From assembly GCA_963920575.1 (NCBI GenBank), contig OY986965.1:12724290-12788289 (forward strand): a DNA stretch of 64,000 nt, read 5' to 3'. Source of the DNA: Narthecium ossifragum (Eukaryota; Streptophyta; Magnoliopsida; Dioscoreales; Nartheciaceae). A program made the translations under genes and the position numbers. The notes below the pieces were generated by a model, which worked only from the letters and a program-made list of their open reading frames with translations, made no database searches and was not told where the DNA came from. Shown piece after piece: positions 1-18,346 of the stretch; the first letter of the stretch is position 1, and every line of letters starts with the position of its first letter.

Positions 1-284
1 AGTTAATATTTTCAATTAATTTTCCATAGCTTACGCAAATACTGAAGTCCACCATTTACATGGCTTGTTCAATTAATTTGCCATTGCTTAACCCAAGAAT
101 TTTTTTTTAGCATTCCGAAGTCGACAATTTTTTTTAACATCCTCCCAATTGCATTAGTATCTTTAGGCTAACAAAGAATGTTGCTATTAAAGACAACCAA
201 TCTCAAAACTACTGTATGATTATAGCTGACCCAAAAATCCTCCCAATTGCTTAACATCCTCCCAATTGCTTAAACAATCTCAAT
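1..284. other. AT-rich non-coding DNA
   Basis: No gene is seen. The phrase ATCCTCCCAATTGC recurs three times (about 138, 238 and 257), and the last two copies are nearly adjacent, so this is a small direct repeat right beside the assembly gap. It could also lie inside a long intron of the MAP2 gene further right. Confidence 0.5.
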
Positions 285-484
285 NNNNNNNNNNNNNNNN
301 NNNNNNNNNNNNNNNNNNNNNNNNNNNNNNNNNNNNNNNNNNNNNNNNNNNNNNNNNNNNNNNNNNNNNNNNNNNNNNNNNNNNNNNNNNNNNNNNNNNN
401 NNNNNNNNNNNNNNNNNNNNNNNNNNNNNNNNNNNNNNNNNNNNNNNNNNNNNNNNNNNNNNNNNNNNNNNNNNNNNNNNNNNN
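285..484. other. Assembly gap (200 N)
   Basis: Exactly 200 N bases. A round length like this usually marks a scaffold gap of estimated or unknown size. The sequence on the right begins CT-rich and is of different composition from the AT-rich left side, so the two sides may not be contiguous. Confidence 0.98.
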
Positions 485-564
485 TCTCCACCGCGCCGAT
501 CTCCTCTCTACTTCCTCAGATCTCTGCTCTGCTCCCCCTCCCTCTTATAATCGGGCCTCCATCA

Positions 565-740
565 TTGCGGTGTCCGGCACCACTAATGTTGCCGACCGGC
601 AATATAAAGTATCGACCGGCACCATCGAGTGCCGGTCGGCAAGAGGACAAAAAGGGTGGTGCCAGAGCCGGGGGCAATGTCGGTGCCGCTGGCCCACCGG
701 CTCGACATTTGTCGGCCGGCACCATCGGTGCCGGTCGGCT
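565..740. repeat. Cluster of GCCGGTCGGC-type inverted repeats
   Basis: Short palindromic blocks recur: TGCCGACCGGCA near 589, then CGACCGGCAC/GTGCCGGTCGG around 615-640, then GGCCGGCACC/GGTGCCGGTCGG around 714-738. Clusters of short GC-rich subterminal inverted repeats are typical of CACTA-type DNA transposon ends, and a CACTA-like terminus may have been lost in the adjacent gap. I see no convincing CACTA terminus, so the family is a guess. The rest of 741-1384 is AT-rich and shows nothing I recognise. Confidence 0.5.
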
Positions 741-1393
741 CGGGAATCCTTGCTCTCACCAATAGAGTGAGTTTCATCCTAGAGTTTGGGGATGACTTCT
801 TGCAATATACAATGTTCATGTTATTTGGACTTTGGAGCATTTGAATTATACAAGGCACATCACTTTGATTTCATTTAATTCTACTTACCATTGTAGTGTA
901 ATCAAGAAGAGAGAGATTATTAGCCTATGGTCCTCCTCATACTACTCTACCAGAAATAGTCGCATCTATATTCGGATATTGACCTTGCATTTGATGTTTG
1001 AATAACCTTTTCCCCCTTCTATTCGTCATAATCTAAACCCAAAATGCATTAAAATCATGTGCCAGGTCGTGTTGAGAGCCTGAAAAGCTACGACAGGGCT
1101 TCAGGCTCCTTGCTGACGGTACAGTAATCCTTGGGATTTGCAGGGGGAGTTTGCATATTGTTCACAAACGAAAAACAACTACTTGATGAAAAAGACGAGC
1201 TCAACTGCCTAGGTGGCTACGTAGCCTTTGAAACCCCATAGGTGCCAATCACCAAGGTAACCTACCACCTAGGCAGACTACTTAGGCAGCCACCAATAGA
1301 ATTCAGACCACGAGACAGCTATGTGATTAGTGTTTCAGAAACCATAATAGAGCCATTTCTTCAATTTTGTGGTTTATGGTGGTATTTTAGCAA

Positions 1394-2772
1394 GACCAAA
1401 AAGCACTTTGATACCCTGTAGTTTCCAGGATTTGCAGTTTAGTACCTTGTCGTTTCAAAATTTCCAAAAAATGCCAGATGTTACGAAACCGTTCAGTTTA
1501 GATCCAAGGGGCCAACGGCGTCACATGGGCGTTCACGTGACATGCAGTAACAGATCCGGACCGTCCATTTAAATGGACGGTGGCTCGTTTTCCTCATTGT
1601 CGTCGTTGTCCCATGCAGCAGTTGTGGCTCGTCTTCCTCATCGCCGTCGTCTTCCTCATCGCCGGTGGCTCGTCTTCCTCTTCGGCGTCCCCCATCTGTG
1701 GCTCGGTGCCACCCGCGAACTCGCCAAGCCACCGCATCGCTCCACCCTAGCGTCCCTTCGCCCCCGAGCCGCCCACGCTCGCTCATCCCACCACCACCAT
1801 TGTGCCGTCGTTGCCCCCGAGTGCCGCCCCACCGCCGATCGGCTGCGTCCTCCACTCCGTGCCTCCATTGGCAGGCATGCGCCCTCGCACTGCGTCCTCC
1901 TTCCTCTTTTTTTTCCGGCTTGCGTTTGCATCGAGTGGATCTCGACGACGAGAGCCTCCTCCCGCAACCACTGGCACCGCCCACGACCTCGCCTCCCTCG
2001 TCCCCGACGACCCTGACGCCTTCCTTCTCTTCTCTCTCCTCTTTCCTTCCTCCTTCATCCTTCCTCCTCTGTTTTTTCCTTCTTCATTGCTTATGTTTCT
2101 TTTGTTTGGATCTGGACGGCGCTCCGGCTTGCATCGAGTGGATCTCGATGACGAGAGCCTCCTCCCGCAACCACTGGCATGCCATTGACCAGTTCACGGG
2201 CTTAGTTCCTCCCGCCCTCCTCTCCGCCTAGCATGCCATCGACCACTTCGCTGACGAGCTCATCTACCACCATCTCATTCTCGCCCACCCATGCCGCACC
2301 TTAAACTCCTCCACGGCCGCCGCCTTCTACGTCCCCTTCTACTCCGACCTCGCCGTCGTCGAGCTCGTGCCTCATCACCCGGGACTTCCGTCGATCTAGC
2401 TTCCTCCCAACGGCGACCTCGGAGTGGACGCGATGGTTAGCGTCATGGGGCACGAGCTCGCCGAGCGTCATGGCGCACTTACACCGGGCAGCTCATCGTC
2501 GACGGACACGACGGCGCCGCCTACAACCTTCACGGCGTCGGCGGGGCTCTCTCTCTCCCTCCCGTATCTCTCTCTCACTTCCCACGTCAGCCGAAAACCA
2601 CTCAATCAGTCAAAAACCAGTCAAAATTGAGCACAATTACTGGTTTGATAATTTTGATGATGGGTTTATACTACACTACTATGTAACTTGGTGTATTGTT
2701 TGATAATTTTGAAACTACGTGGTACTAAACTGCAAATCCTGGAAACTACAGGTATCAAACTGCTTTTTGGCC
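1394..2772. mobile_element. Mutator-like element (Pack-MULE), 1.38 kb
   Basis: The ends are inverted repeats of about 75 bp. The left end starts GACCAAAAAGCACTTTGATA and the right end, read in reverse complement, starts GGCCAAAAAGCAGTTTGATA; both continue with a shared CTGTAGTTTCCAGGATTTGC block. A perfect 9-bp duplication TTTTAGCAA lies at 1385-1393 and 2773-2781, the size produced by Mutator-like elements. The interior is GC-rich and gene-like, unlike the flanks, and encodes no transposase, which fits a Pack-MULE. An internal duplication is present: a block of about 57 bp at 1918-1980 (GCATCGAGTGGATCTCGA and following) recurs at 2128-2182. The element lies downstream of exon 8 of MAP2, so it may be in a MAP2 intron. 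Confidence 0.9.
2241..2369 (+). pseudogene. Captured fragment resembling a GT47 exostosin-type glycosyltransferase
   Basis: Inside the MULE one frame reads 43 codons of natural-looking protein, including LILAHPCRT and AAAFYVPFYSDLAVV. The pattern 'HPCRT ... A-x-A-F-Y-V-P-F-Y' resembles the N-terminal half of the plant exostosin (GT47) glycosyltransferases, Golgi enzymes of cell-wall polysaccharide synthesis. The frame cannot be followed far in either direction, so only a fragment was captured. Overlapping open frames at 1493-2231 on both strands look like low-complexity by-products of the high GC. Family assignment is from memory of the motif. Confidence 0.5.
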
Positions 2773-2781
2773 TTTTAGCAA

Positions 2782-9701
<6,920 letters not shown>

Positions 9702-10660
9702 TATATCTTCTTTCTTCACAGTATAAAGTCCTAACTTGTCATATCAGGAATAATGTGAGAGAGGAAACAAACTTGCATAAGCAAAGGATATCTATATTGA
9801 TAAAGTTAAAAATAGCCATATTTTTAACATTGATTATTGCAAAAAATGATGTCGTCACAGGTTTCAAATATGTGACTAGGCAGTTCACTGAAGTTTTCAG
9901 GAAGGAAACATTGGCTTGGCCATTTCACATTATCTCCTACAGATAAATGGACGGTTTGGCTGGAGAAATTGCTTACAGATGACTAATATTGATGTGGTTC
10001 CATATATACGCACAAATGGAGGCATATATGTACAAGTATATATACATTCACGCACGCGAACTTGCATATATATATATTTATATTTCCCTGTACGGTGTCT
10101 CACTTACAAAGAAAAATGTTTTAGTGAAATGAAGTACATGATATATCTGCAATAATCATAGGTGAAAAAATTATTAAAGATAAAAATCTATAACTCTTTT
10201 AGAGTTAGTTTGAAAATATAATCAATTCGTTCGAGGTTTTGAACAGTAATGTAGGTCGCATATAAGTTTTCCCATACATGTCTTGAACGCATATACTGAA
10301 TTTATACGTAGCTTTCATCATGAAATACTACCATGAACAATAGAAGATTAAGAACCTCGAGCTTCCGAACTACCCAAGTTCTTGACCTAGGAGTGTCAGG
10401 ATTAACGCATGGAGTTGTAACGACCCTATTTCAAGATTCAAAGTACGTTATTGGCACCTGGTGGAGTTGATTGAATGAATCCAACTCTATGTCAATTCAA
10501 GGAAGTTGACTCAGGATCATCAACAAATTTAAACATACTTGTCAGTGCCTATGTAAGAGATAAATAAAAGCTAAAAGCTCTCTCCGCATTGATTTTTCTT
10601 CTGAAGGCGCGAATTTGTGAATGTTCATATGCCGCCCATTCAAGAACACACACCTGGACA
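9702..10660. other. AT-rich DNA upstream of MAP2 coding exon 1
   Basis: No convincing coding sequence. It includes a TA/TG-rich stretch near 10000-10090 (ATATATAT-type). It could be a 5'-UTR intron of the MAP2 gene if the CT-rich block further right is its leader. Confidence 0.4.
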
Positions 10661-10669
10661 CCACAAGGA

Positions 10670-11230
10670 TAGGTGTGTTACTGGCGTACTCGTATGCTCG
10701 CGTTCCTGGCCGTCGAGGGTCCGACGAGGGAAGATTGGAGCACAGCGACGAAGTTGAGGTCGGGGGCGGCCAGCGACGGCGAGGAAGAGAGTGAGCGAGA
10801 GAGAGAGAGGGGTCTACGGGAGACAGTGAGATCGCGGAGGCGGAGGCGGAGGCTCGGGGCGTCCGGCGGCGGCGTGCTTGGTGCCTCGAGGGAAGCCGAC
10901 GGAGATGATCGGCTGGAGGTCGGGAAGGCGAACGGTTTGGGGTTGGAGAGAAGGGATCGGGTGTGGGGGAAAGGGGGAGAGAACGAGTAGGAGGGAGAAA
11001 GAGAATGGTTGGGTTGGACGGTTGAGATTGCGTGGAGGGTTTGATGGGGAGCTTAGATTGAGTGGGGATTAAGACGAGGAGACGGCCGCTGTCAATAGAT
11101 TGTTGAATGAAGGATAGGGATTTAATGGGGATGGAGATGGAGGGTTAGGATATGCCCTGAAGACGGAGGGAGATGGAGGACCCAAGTCCAGTCTCGTTCA
11201 GCGTCGGTCAGCACATCGTGCGTTGTTCAT
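10670..11230 (-). promoter_or_regulatory. Candidate MAP2 leader/promoter block (CT-rich on minus strand)
   Basis: Read on the minus strand this block is CT-rich and GC-rich, with a CTCTCTCTCTCTC run at about 10796-10812, GCCGCCGGA triplets and no long conserved protein. That is the usual appearance of a plant 5' UTR and core promoter. It lies 1 kb upstream of the MAP2 start in the right orientation. Plus-strand open frames here are arginine/glutamate low complexity and are not supported as genes. Confidence 0.35.
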
Positions 11231-11379
11231 GAATGGAAAATGATTTGGGTCCCACCCATTTGGACGAGGAATTTTCACACCTAACGGTTAGCGAGGGATT
11301 TTCAAGGATTTTTTTTATTTTTGAGGGGGCTATTTTGGGGATTTATGTTTTGGGTTTATAAACCACAATTTGGATTCAA

Positions 11380-11560
11380 TTAGGGGTGGCAATCCGGGTC
11401 ATGACCCGTGAACTCGACCTGACCCGACCTGAGTTAAACGGGTTTGGGTTTGGTATAAACGAGTTCGGGTCATAAACGGATCCCGTGAATAAACGGATCG
11501 GTTTGACCCACGGGTTAGACGGGTCAACCCGTTAACCCGTGTTTAAGGGTTTAGATTTTA
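11380..11560. repeat. GGGGTGGCAA... hAT-type terminal region with GGGTCA/TGACCC repeats
   Basis: The sequence TTAGGGGTGGCAATCCGGGT followed by many short CGGGT, TGACCC and AACGGGT motifs in both orientations resembles the terminus and subterminal repeats of plant hAT elements. I did not find the partner end before 13166, where an LTR interrupts. The cullin-like exons just to the right may be cargo of this element. Confidence 0.4.
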
Positions 11561-12193
11561 GGACACCCAGTGACCCACTACTAAGCTCCTAATCCTTCTG
11601 CTCTCCACTTCTCCTGCTCGTGGCGGCGCCTCCCCTCGGCCCTCGCGATCTTCCCCTACCTGGCTACCTCCCCTCGTGATCTCCCCCTATCTCCTCTCGT
11701 GATCTCCCTCTATCTCCCCTCGCCTGTCGCGATCTCCTCTGATGATCTCCCCAAGCGATCTCCCCTTGTCGCGATCGCCCCCCACCGATCTCCTCCCCTA
11801 GCTCTTCTCCGAAGTCCACTAGCATCTCCCTTCCCAACCTCCATCCGATAGACAGAGAAGAGGCAGTTGATTCCTCAGATCGGTTCAATGGTTTCAAGAT
11901 TTCTAATGTTGTATCTTTCTCGATCTTGATCCAAATCTAATAGACACCGTCACTCTTTCTGTCATTTTCCTAGTACTTCTCTTCTCTGGATTTTAGATCT
12001 AAATACTGCATTTCTTGTTCTATGTGATCTTCTTTGCGTCTATTTTGTTCTTGGTTTGTTTTGCTCTCTTTCTTTGTCAAACCCCAACGATTTCATGTTC
12101 TCATTTTCTATTTTAATTTTTTTGTTTGTTGTTTCTCAATTTCGATTTACTTCTGCTGCAAGTTCTCTGCAAGTTTATTGGAAGCATCCGCAG
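11561..12193. other. CT-rich, then T-rich non-coding DNA before the cullin fragment
   Basis: Positions 11590-11900 are a CT-rich block with repeated GATCTCC phrases (CCCTCGTGATCTCCCC and variants). Positions 11900-12190 are T-rich and intron-like. No gene is supported. Confidence 0.45.
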
Positions 12194-12731
12194 GTTGTAA
12201 AGTTGCTTGCATATATTGGTGACAAGGATTTCTTTGCTGAATTCTATAGGTGACATTGCTAGCATATTTATTGTCCAGCATTTGTGAATCCTATGCTTTG
12301 GTTATATCTATAATGCTTTTTCATGCCTGTTCTGTTTGTTGACACGCCATGTTGAATTTTTGACAGAAAGAAGCTTGCTAGGAGACTGCCATTTGACAAA
12401 AGTGCTAATGATGATCATGAGTGAAGTATTTTGACAAAGCTGAACCAACAATGTGGAGGCCAGTTCACGTCTAAGATGGAGGGCATGGTCTGTCATTGCA
12501 CATTTATCTGGGTTAGCTGCTGGTTGTGATTTTTTGGTGTTGCATTTGATGTTTCATTTTACTCTACAGGTAACTGATCTAACCCTTGCAAGAGAAAACC
12601 AAGCCACCTTTGAGGAGTAACTTAAAGCTAACCCTCAGGCACATCCAGGGATTGACCTGACAGTTATTGTTCTAACTACTGGATTTTGGCCAAGTTATAA
12701 ATCTTTTGATCTCAACCTTCCTGCTGAGATG
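12194..12731 (+). pseudogene. CUL1: Cullin-1 pseudogene fragment, three exons with introns kept
   Basis: Cullin-1 is the scaffold of SCF ubiquitin ligases. Three exons match its central region: 12194-12249 (VVKLLAYIGDKDFFAEFYR), 12367-12487 (KKLARRLPFDKSANDDHE, then [14 protein letters not shown]) and 12570-12731 (VTDLTLARENQATFEE, then [18 protein letters not shown] and [10 protein letters not shown]). Exon junctions have AG/GT borders in the expected places, so the copy came from genomic DNA rather than mRNA. There are in-frame stops in exon 2 (TGA after DDHE) and exon 3 (TAA after ATFEE). The N-terminal half and the C-terminal neddylation region are missing. The fragment lies just inside a hAT-like terminus, so capture by a transposon is possible but unproven. 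Confidence 0.88.
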
Positions 12732-13166
12732 GTAAATGATTTTTTTTTAAAAGTTAGCTCGTTATTAGATATTTCCAGATGTTTCAATGGGCTCTGATTT
12801 TCACTTCTTATTAAGTTAATTGTAAATTGTCTATCATAACTCATTTATACATATCATGCAGACAATTTGACTTATTTGGATGATCTTACTGAGGATGTAA
12901 GGATGTGATGACTTCAAAATTCGGAAATGATGGCGAAGAATCGGGACAATGCTCTACCACTACTTAGTATTTATATTTTGCTCCTATGAAACGATTATAG
13001 TGGCATATCCAAATCTGGTTACTTATCTATGTGTTTAAGTTACTGAGGATGTAATTTGATATGGTTGTAATTACTGAGTATGTATTCTGATATAGTTGAA
13101 ATTTGATTTAGTTGTAATTTAATCTAGTAATTTGATATGTTGAATTGTTGTTAAACAGGTCGACCC
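12732..13166. other. AT-rich DNA between cullin fragment and LTR
   Basis: No further cullin exon could be read. The TTGATATGGTTGTAATTACTGAG phrase near 13055-13140 recurs in degenerate form three times and looks like an intron-like AT-rich spacer. Confidence 0.4.
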
Positions 13167-15973
13167 TGTCACGCCCCGACCCAGAAAACCCATCTAGATC
13201 GAGTCGTGAGCCACCTAAATCTGTTTACATCATCAATTGGCGCACAAAAATATAACTGCTATGAATTTAAAACATTTAGTCCTCCTGTTTATAAAAAAAT
13301 TTGGCAGAATCTCCCTTATAATTAAAACACGAGAAACCTGTACACTTTATAATTTTACAACTTTACAACCTCAATATCATTACATTCCTCAATATCTACA
13401 TTAAAGAATATTACAACATTTTCTCACATATAACTGAATTAATAATCATACAATTATATCATTGTATACATCAATCAATACATCAATTTGTACATCATTG
13501 ATTAAAACAGTAAATTATCTGTAGAAGAACTCCTCGAAGCTCCAAGTCCTCGATCATCTCGAAATATCGCGCCATCTTCTAGAAGAACACCTGAAAGAAG
13601 GAACTGCATCGACCTGCATCGCCGATGCAGCCCAGGTAGGGTGAGCAACAATGCCCAGTAGGGTTCTACTTTACGTCGCACAGAAAGAAAGGGAAACTGC
13701 AACTGTGTCGTTCTCCGCCTAAGCCTAAGGTATGCCAAGGGGCCTCAAAACCCCGTCGATTCCCGAGGGCTCCTGTCCAGGTCCCACCCTCACCTAAGAA
13801 CAAATGAGAGAAAACAAAGACTGCGGGCCAGGTACCACCTTGCCCAGTCGTACCATCTCTCACGGGGACACACATGTCAGGGACATCGACAACCATCCTT
13901 AACGCTTGGCCTTGGAGATCCGACACGACCTCTACACCTCAATAACAATTATAATATTCCAGTCCAACTACCAAATAATCCTCGAATGATATCAAAACAT
14001 AATCATTACTGACAATCACGTCCTGATCCTCGACTACCTAAACCCCGGCCCTAGGGCTAGATCCGGGCTACCCGAGAACCCCGGATCGGCGATCGAATCC
14101 ATCGCCTACCACCTAACCTTAATGCGTCTAATGCAATCAAGATGTATGCAATGCTCAGGAACAAAGATACAGAAATATAAGCATGCATCAGTATGACATC
14201 ACAACATACAAGGCTAGGCATAGCCTACAGCTTGCCAAAGGGTAAACATAGCAAGGGGGTCTAAAGCAATTACAGATCTATCTACCACAATCAACGGCAA
14301 CACAGGCCGTAAACGAACTTGTCAATTCAAATTTCGGCATTACAACGGCGTCCACAGCCGTCAACCGCAATTTCTACAACGGGATACATCCCCGGCCAAA
14401 CAATCATCAATCAACAACAACTATGGCAAAGCTCCCGTCCATTTAATTATCTAAACATCCCAAGGGCATGACTCCCTTGGTTCATCCATAAGCCTCACAT
14501 AGGGCTTAGATACATAAATGTATGCAATACATGTATAGATAGCATTCTATCTAAAATCACATGGATACTAAGCATAGTTCATAATCAAGTACTAATTAAG
14601 CTAGAATATTAGCAACATAAATAACCGTGTAGAAATCGAGGGATTAATCTCCCAAAACTTATCAAATCATCATACATCTACTGAATACTGCTAAGAACGT
14701 CAATACAGGATAGTAGTTGACTTTGACAAGTTATAATTGATTAATCAAGCTTTACTTATATATAGTCGACAAGATTAGGGTATAACCTCGGTTTCACTAT
14801 GTCCGTCCAATTAATGCGAAACTTGGCATACATGCTCATTAAAACACTCCAAATCACTTATAATTAATAGGCATACTTCACAATCTAATTGCTAATTAGA
14901 GGAGGGTTTTGCAACTAACTAATTAGGCCGAAATGGAGGTAATTAAGTATACAAAGATCCTCACTTTGAACATGTTAACCCTAGAGATCATTAGGAGCAT
15001 TAACTTCATCATTCCCGAAGGATTAAACACAAGAAAAACATCGAAATCCACCAATTCCACATTTTCGGATTGCTACAGTAATCCTAAATTCAAATCCGTG
15101 AAATCTTGCCAAATCGACGTCCAGATAATGTCAAATCTTAAATTAAACTTGCGCATATATTGATTGACATGTGAGGAACATTTTCTCCAAGAATTGGACG
15201 TAATTGATGTCTAATTTCTCCTTAATTATCTTACTAATTTCGCAAATCCAGTTTCGCAGCAGTTCCGTAGAAAAATCATCAAAATTCACATGTAAATCCA
15301 AAAATTATCAATCCAGCGGCAGTTGAAAGAAGATCTGGAGATCTACAACCTTCACGATGAAGGTTTCGTGAGATTACTCACGGAATAGCACCAGAACTGA
15401 ATGTAACTCAGCTGGACAGAGAGGAAACAGGGCTGAAAACAAATCCGGGATCAAAGCTTGATTAGCCTCAATCAAAACTCATTCAATAATCAATTAAACC
15501 TAGGTCAGGTAGGATCTAAGCATAGGGAAGCAAGTTAGAAGAGGAATCACCAAAAAAATTCATCCGATTGAAACCTTCACAATCAAACCCAGAGCAAGGA
15601 ACTCAATCAATTCACAAACATGCATGAATAACATCAACAAGAAGAAGGAAACAATCCACAATCACAAGCAAATCCTAACCTAAGACTGAATCAAAGATTC
15701 AAGTAGGAAAACCCTACCTGAAACGCAATCCAAGCTCAATCCGGCTGAAGACCACCTTCTCCATCGTCGTTGCTGCCTCTGGCTTGCGGGGGATCCACTG
15801 GGAATCACCGAAGTCCGCCGGGAACCATCCAACGTCGAGCACCACTCGCGACGGGAAGAGAAATAGAGGGGAAGGGCGTCGGATCTAAGAGGAAGAGGGG
15901 TTCCGCAAGTCGAGAGAGGTGAAGTACGACATCTTCCCACCTCTAGAATCCACACCCATTTTGACTAGTGTCC
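13167..15973 (-). mobile_element. Long LTR, probably solo or truncated, minus orientation
   Basis: Starts TGTCACGCCCCGACCCAGAA, closely matching the start of the solo LTR at 40393 and, in reverse complement, the ends of the LTRs at 23588 and 25172 (GGGTCGGGGCGCGACA). Internal landmarks match too, for example the CAGTAGGGTTCTACTTTACG stretch near 13650 and the GCATGACTCCCTTGGTTCAT stretch near 14466. The pentamer GACCC flanks it at 13162-13166 and 15974-15978, a candidate 5-bp target duplication. The right terminus lacks the expected ...CTCACA ending, so the U3 end may be diverged or cut. No internal retrotransposon genes are present. Confidence 0.65.
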
Positions 15974-15978
15974 GACCC

Positions 15979-17159
15979 CGGATTTTTCTCGGTGCGGGAG
16001 ACTCATCGCACGACGTTTAACCCGCACTTACACTTTAGCTGAATAGACCGGGGCGATGCGGACGATAACGCATGCGACATCACTCACTTTATTACATCAG
16101 CAATACAGAAATTATTCGCAATGAGCATAACACTCATTTGCACATGTCAACTACAATAATAAATGCCTTGGGGGAAATGAATCTGAAATTTAAATTAAGT
16201 GGGCCATACAGTTTCGATTTCTTGACATTGAGCTTTTTTCACATAACTTTTTTCACTTCCTAAATACTTCAATGTATATTCCATATCTCATCCAGATGTG
16301 ATAACTACAAGTAAACCCTAAACTATATCCTGAGAGAAATTTGGCTATACATTTTAGCAACTATACATGTAAGTAATTTGATTGGTAACTGAATCAAATT
16401 TGACTTCACAAATTAAGGAAATATATAATCACAACAATAACTAGACTAGCATGTAAAGCAAGATATTTTACAACTTTTGCAAGAGAAACAAGCATGTATT
16501 GTTTAATGGGAGAAGTAAACCTAAAACAACATATGCAGCTAAGAATTCCTTGTTTTGGTTCCATCAATTTCTACTACTTACCCCCCCCCTAAAAGCCTTT
16601 TTCGACGATTACAATCGTACAAACAGGCCTCACAAGGAATAGCGAAAATAAGAGGATCAAATATCAAAACATAGCAATTCACAAGTTTTGTAAAGCTAGC
16701 ACAAAGCTTTTCCTTGCGATCTCCTTTCCCAAAGCAATAGGAGCCATACAAAATATGTCGTAATTTGACGGATTCCATTACATTATTGGCTCCTTTTTCT
16801 TTAGTGGCAACAAGAACCTTCTACTATTGTTAACAATAACAATATTTCTTTCAAATGATACCCTCGAAATATATAATATGGATGGAAGCAATTATCATCA
16901 CTTCGCAGAGTCATGTAACCTTCATCAACAATTTTGACAATGTTGCCAGCAAATCACTATCAATTATTGTGTGTGAAAGCTACAATGAGCATTAAAAATA
17001 TTTGAGATCGATGGTTGGTGGTTAGTTACTGAAGCTTTTTTAGACCTTATTCAAGCAAACACTAAAGAGCATTGTGTTCTCAAAGAATAAGGGAGCAAAT
17101 TTTAACTCACAGTCAAACCCAATCCAGTCACTGGAGTGCACTAGAGCCCAAAAGTTGAC
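15979..17159. other. AT-rich DNA without recognisable genes
   Basis: No coding region was recognised. Open frames are short and show no family resemblance. There is a run of C at about 16580-16589. This separates the minus-strand LTR from the minisatellite. Confidence 0.4.
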
Positions 17160-17545
17160 GAGGACCACCGCCTGTGAGATCAATGAGGAGGAGGTCGCCG
17201 GCAGCGAGATTGATGAGGAGGAGGACGCCGGGCGCGAGATCGATGACGAGGAGGACCACCGGCCGCGAGATCGATGAGGAGTAGGACCACCGACGTGCCG
17301 TTCTTAAACCCAGTCACCTTCCCCGGTGGCGAGATCGATGAGGAGGAGGACGCTGGCTGCGAGATCAATGAGGAAGAGGACGTCGGCCGCGAGATCGGTG
17401 AGGAGGAGGACCACCGCCAGCGAGATCAATGAGGAGGAGGACCACACCCGCGAGATCGATGAGGAGGAGGACCACCGCCCGCGAGATCGATGAGGAGGAC
17501 CACCGTCGTGCTGTTCTTAAACCCAGTCACCTTCCCCGATCGCGA
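17160..17545. repeat. Minisatellite, about 27-bp GATCGATGAGGAGGAGGAC units
   Basis: About ten imperfect units of the type GCGAGATCGATGAGGAGGAG-GAC-CACC are arranged in tandem. They are interrupted twice by the same phrase, GTTCTTAAACCCAGTCACCT (about 17300 and 17513), so there is also a higher-order repeat of about 210 bp. It encodes Glu/Asp-rich low complexity in one frame and its reverse in others, so the open frames here are repeat by-products. Confidence 0.85.
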
Positions 17546-18346
17546 GATTGACGGGAACACCTACCGGCTCGATTCTCTCTCGGGAGTGATCTCTCTCTCG
17601 GGAGTCCGGAATGAAGGAAGAGGATGAACCCTAAACCCAGCTCAAATCGACCTTATTTAAAATTTCATGCCACTTAGGATGGTGGATTTTACGATTCTAC
17701 CCTGCCACATCGGATCGGTGTAAAACACCGATCCAGTCAGCCGGTGCGAGAAACATTATTCGATAAACAATAAAACTAAACGGGTTAGGATCCAAAAACA
17801 CGAAACCCGCTAAGCCTTATCTCCTTCCTCCCCCTTTCTTCGATCGGACAAAACTTTAGGGTAGGGTTTCACTGCCGCTGCCGCCACTTAATTCTGCCAA
17901 GGCCGGTGGTTATTCTCTCGCGAGAAGGAGAAGCTGGGGAGGGAGTCCCGGAGCAACCGCAACAAGCAACACTGCGCCGTCTGCGGTAGAGGTCATCGGA
18001 GATCAACGTCCTCGACGCCGTTAGAGATGGATCGAGTGGTTAAAACCTTCGATCTATGGCTTCGCTGCAAAGCCTTCCCAACAGTTTTCTTTAACTATTA
18101 TTTTCGGAATTAATTAAAAGCTTTAATAAATCTGTATAATCATGATATGAATTCTAGAAAATCTGAAAACCCAACCAGAAAATCCAAAAATTCGAAAAAA
18201 AAACTTTACATGAATATAGGTATAAATACGGCTCTAGATACCAATTGTTACAATTATACTGTCATGTTATGATCTTCTACACTATATTCATGTAAAAGCA
18301 ATAATACAATGCGGAAATAAATCATACCTTTTGTCATCGTGTATTA
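17546..18346. other. Mixed spacer DNA with a possible copia primer-site relic
   Basis: Includes a GC-rich stretch at 17830-18070 with gene-like composition but no recognisable protein. At about 18231 the phrase GCTCTAGATACCA is close to the reverse complement of the tRNA-Met primer site used by copia elements, a possible relic on the minus strand. Confidence 0.3.

Noticed and set aside
1493..2231. Long overlapping open frames on both strands inside the MULE
   Set aside because: They are proline/arginine/serine low complexity caused by GC-rich captured DNA, with no conserved motifs.
10673..11072. Open frames rich in Arg/Glu/Gly
   Set aside because: Low complexity on the wrong strand; read in reverse the block looks like a CT-rich plant leader.
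13502..13926. Minus-strand open frames in the long LTR
   Set aside because: LTRs of this type are non-coding and the homologous stretches at 40700-41050 do not conserve the frames.
17074..17368. Glu/Asp-rich and Ser-rich open frames
   Set aside because: By-products of the 27-bp minisatellite on both strands.
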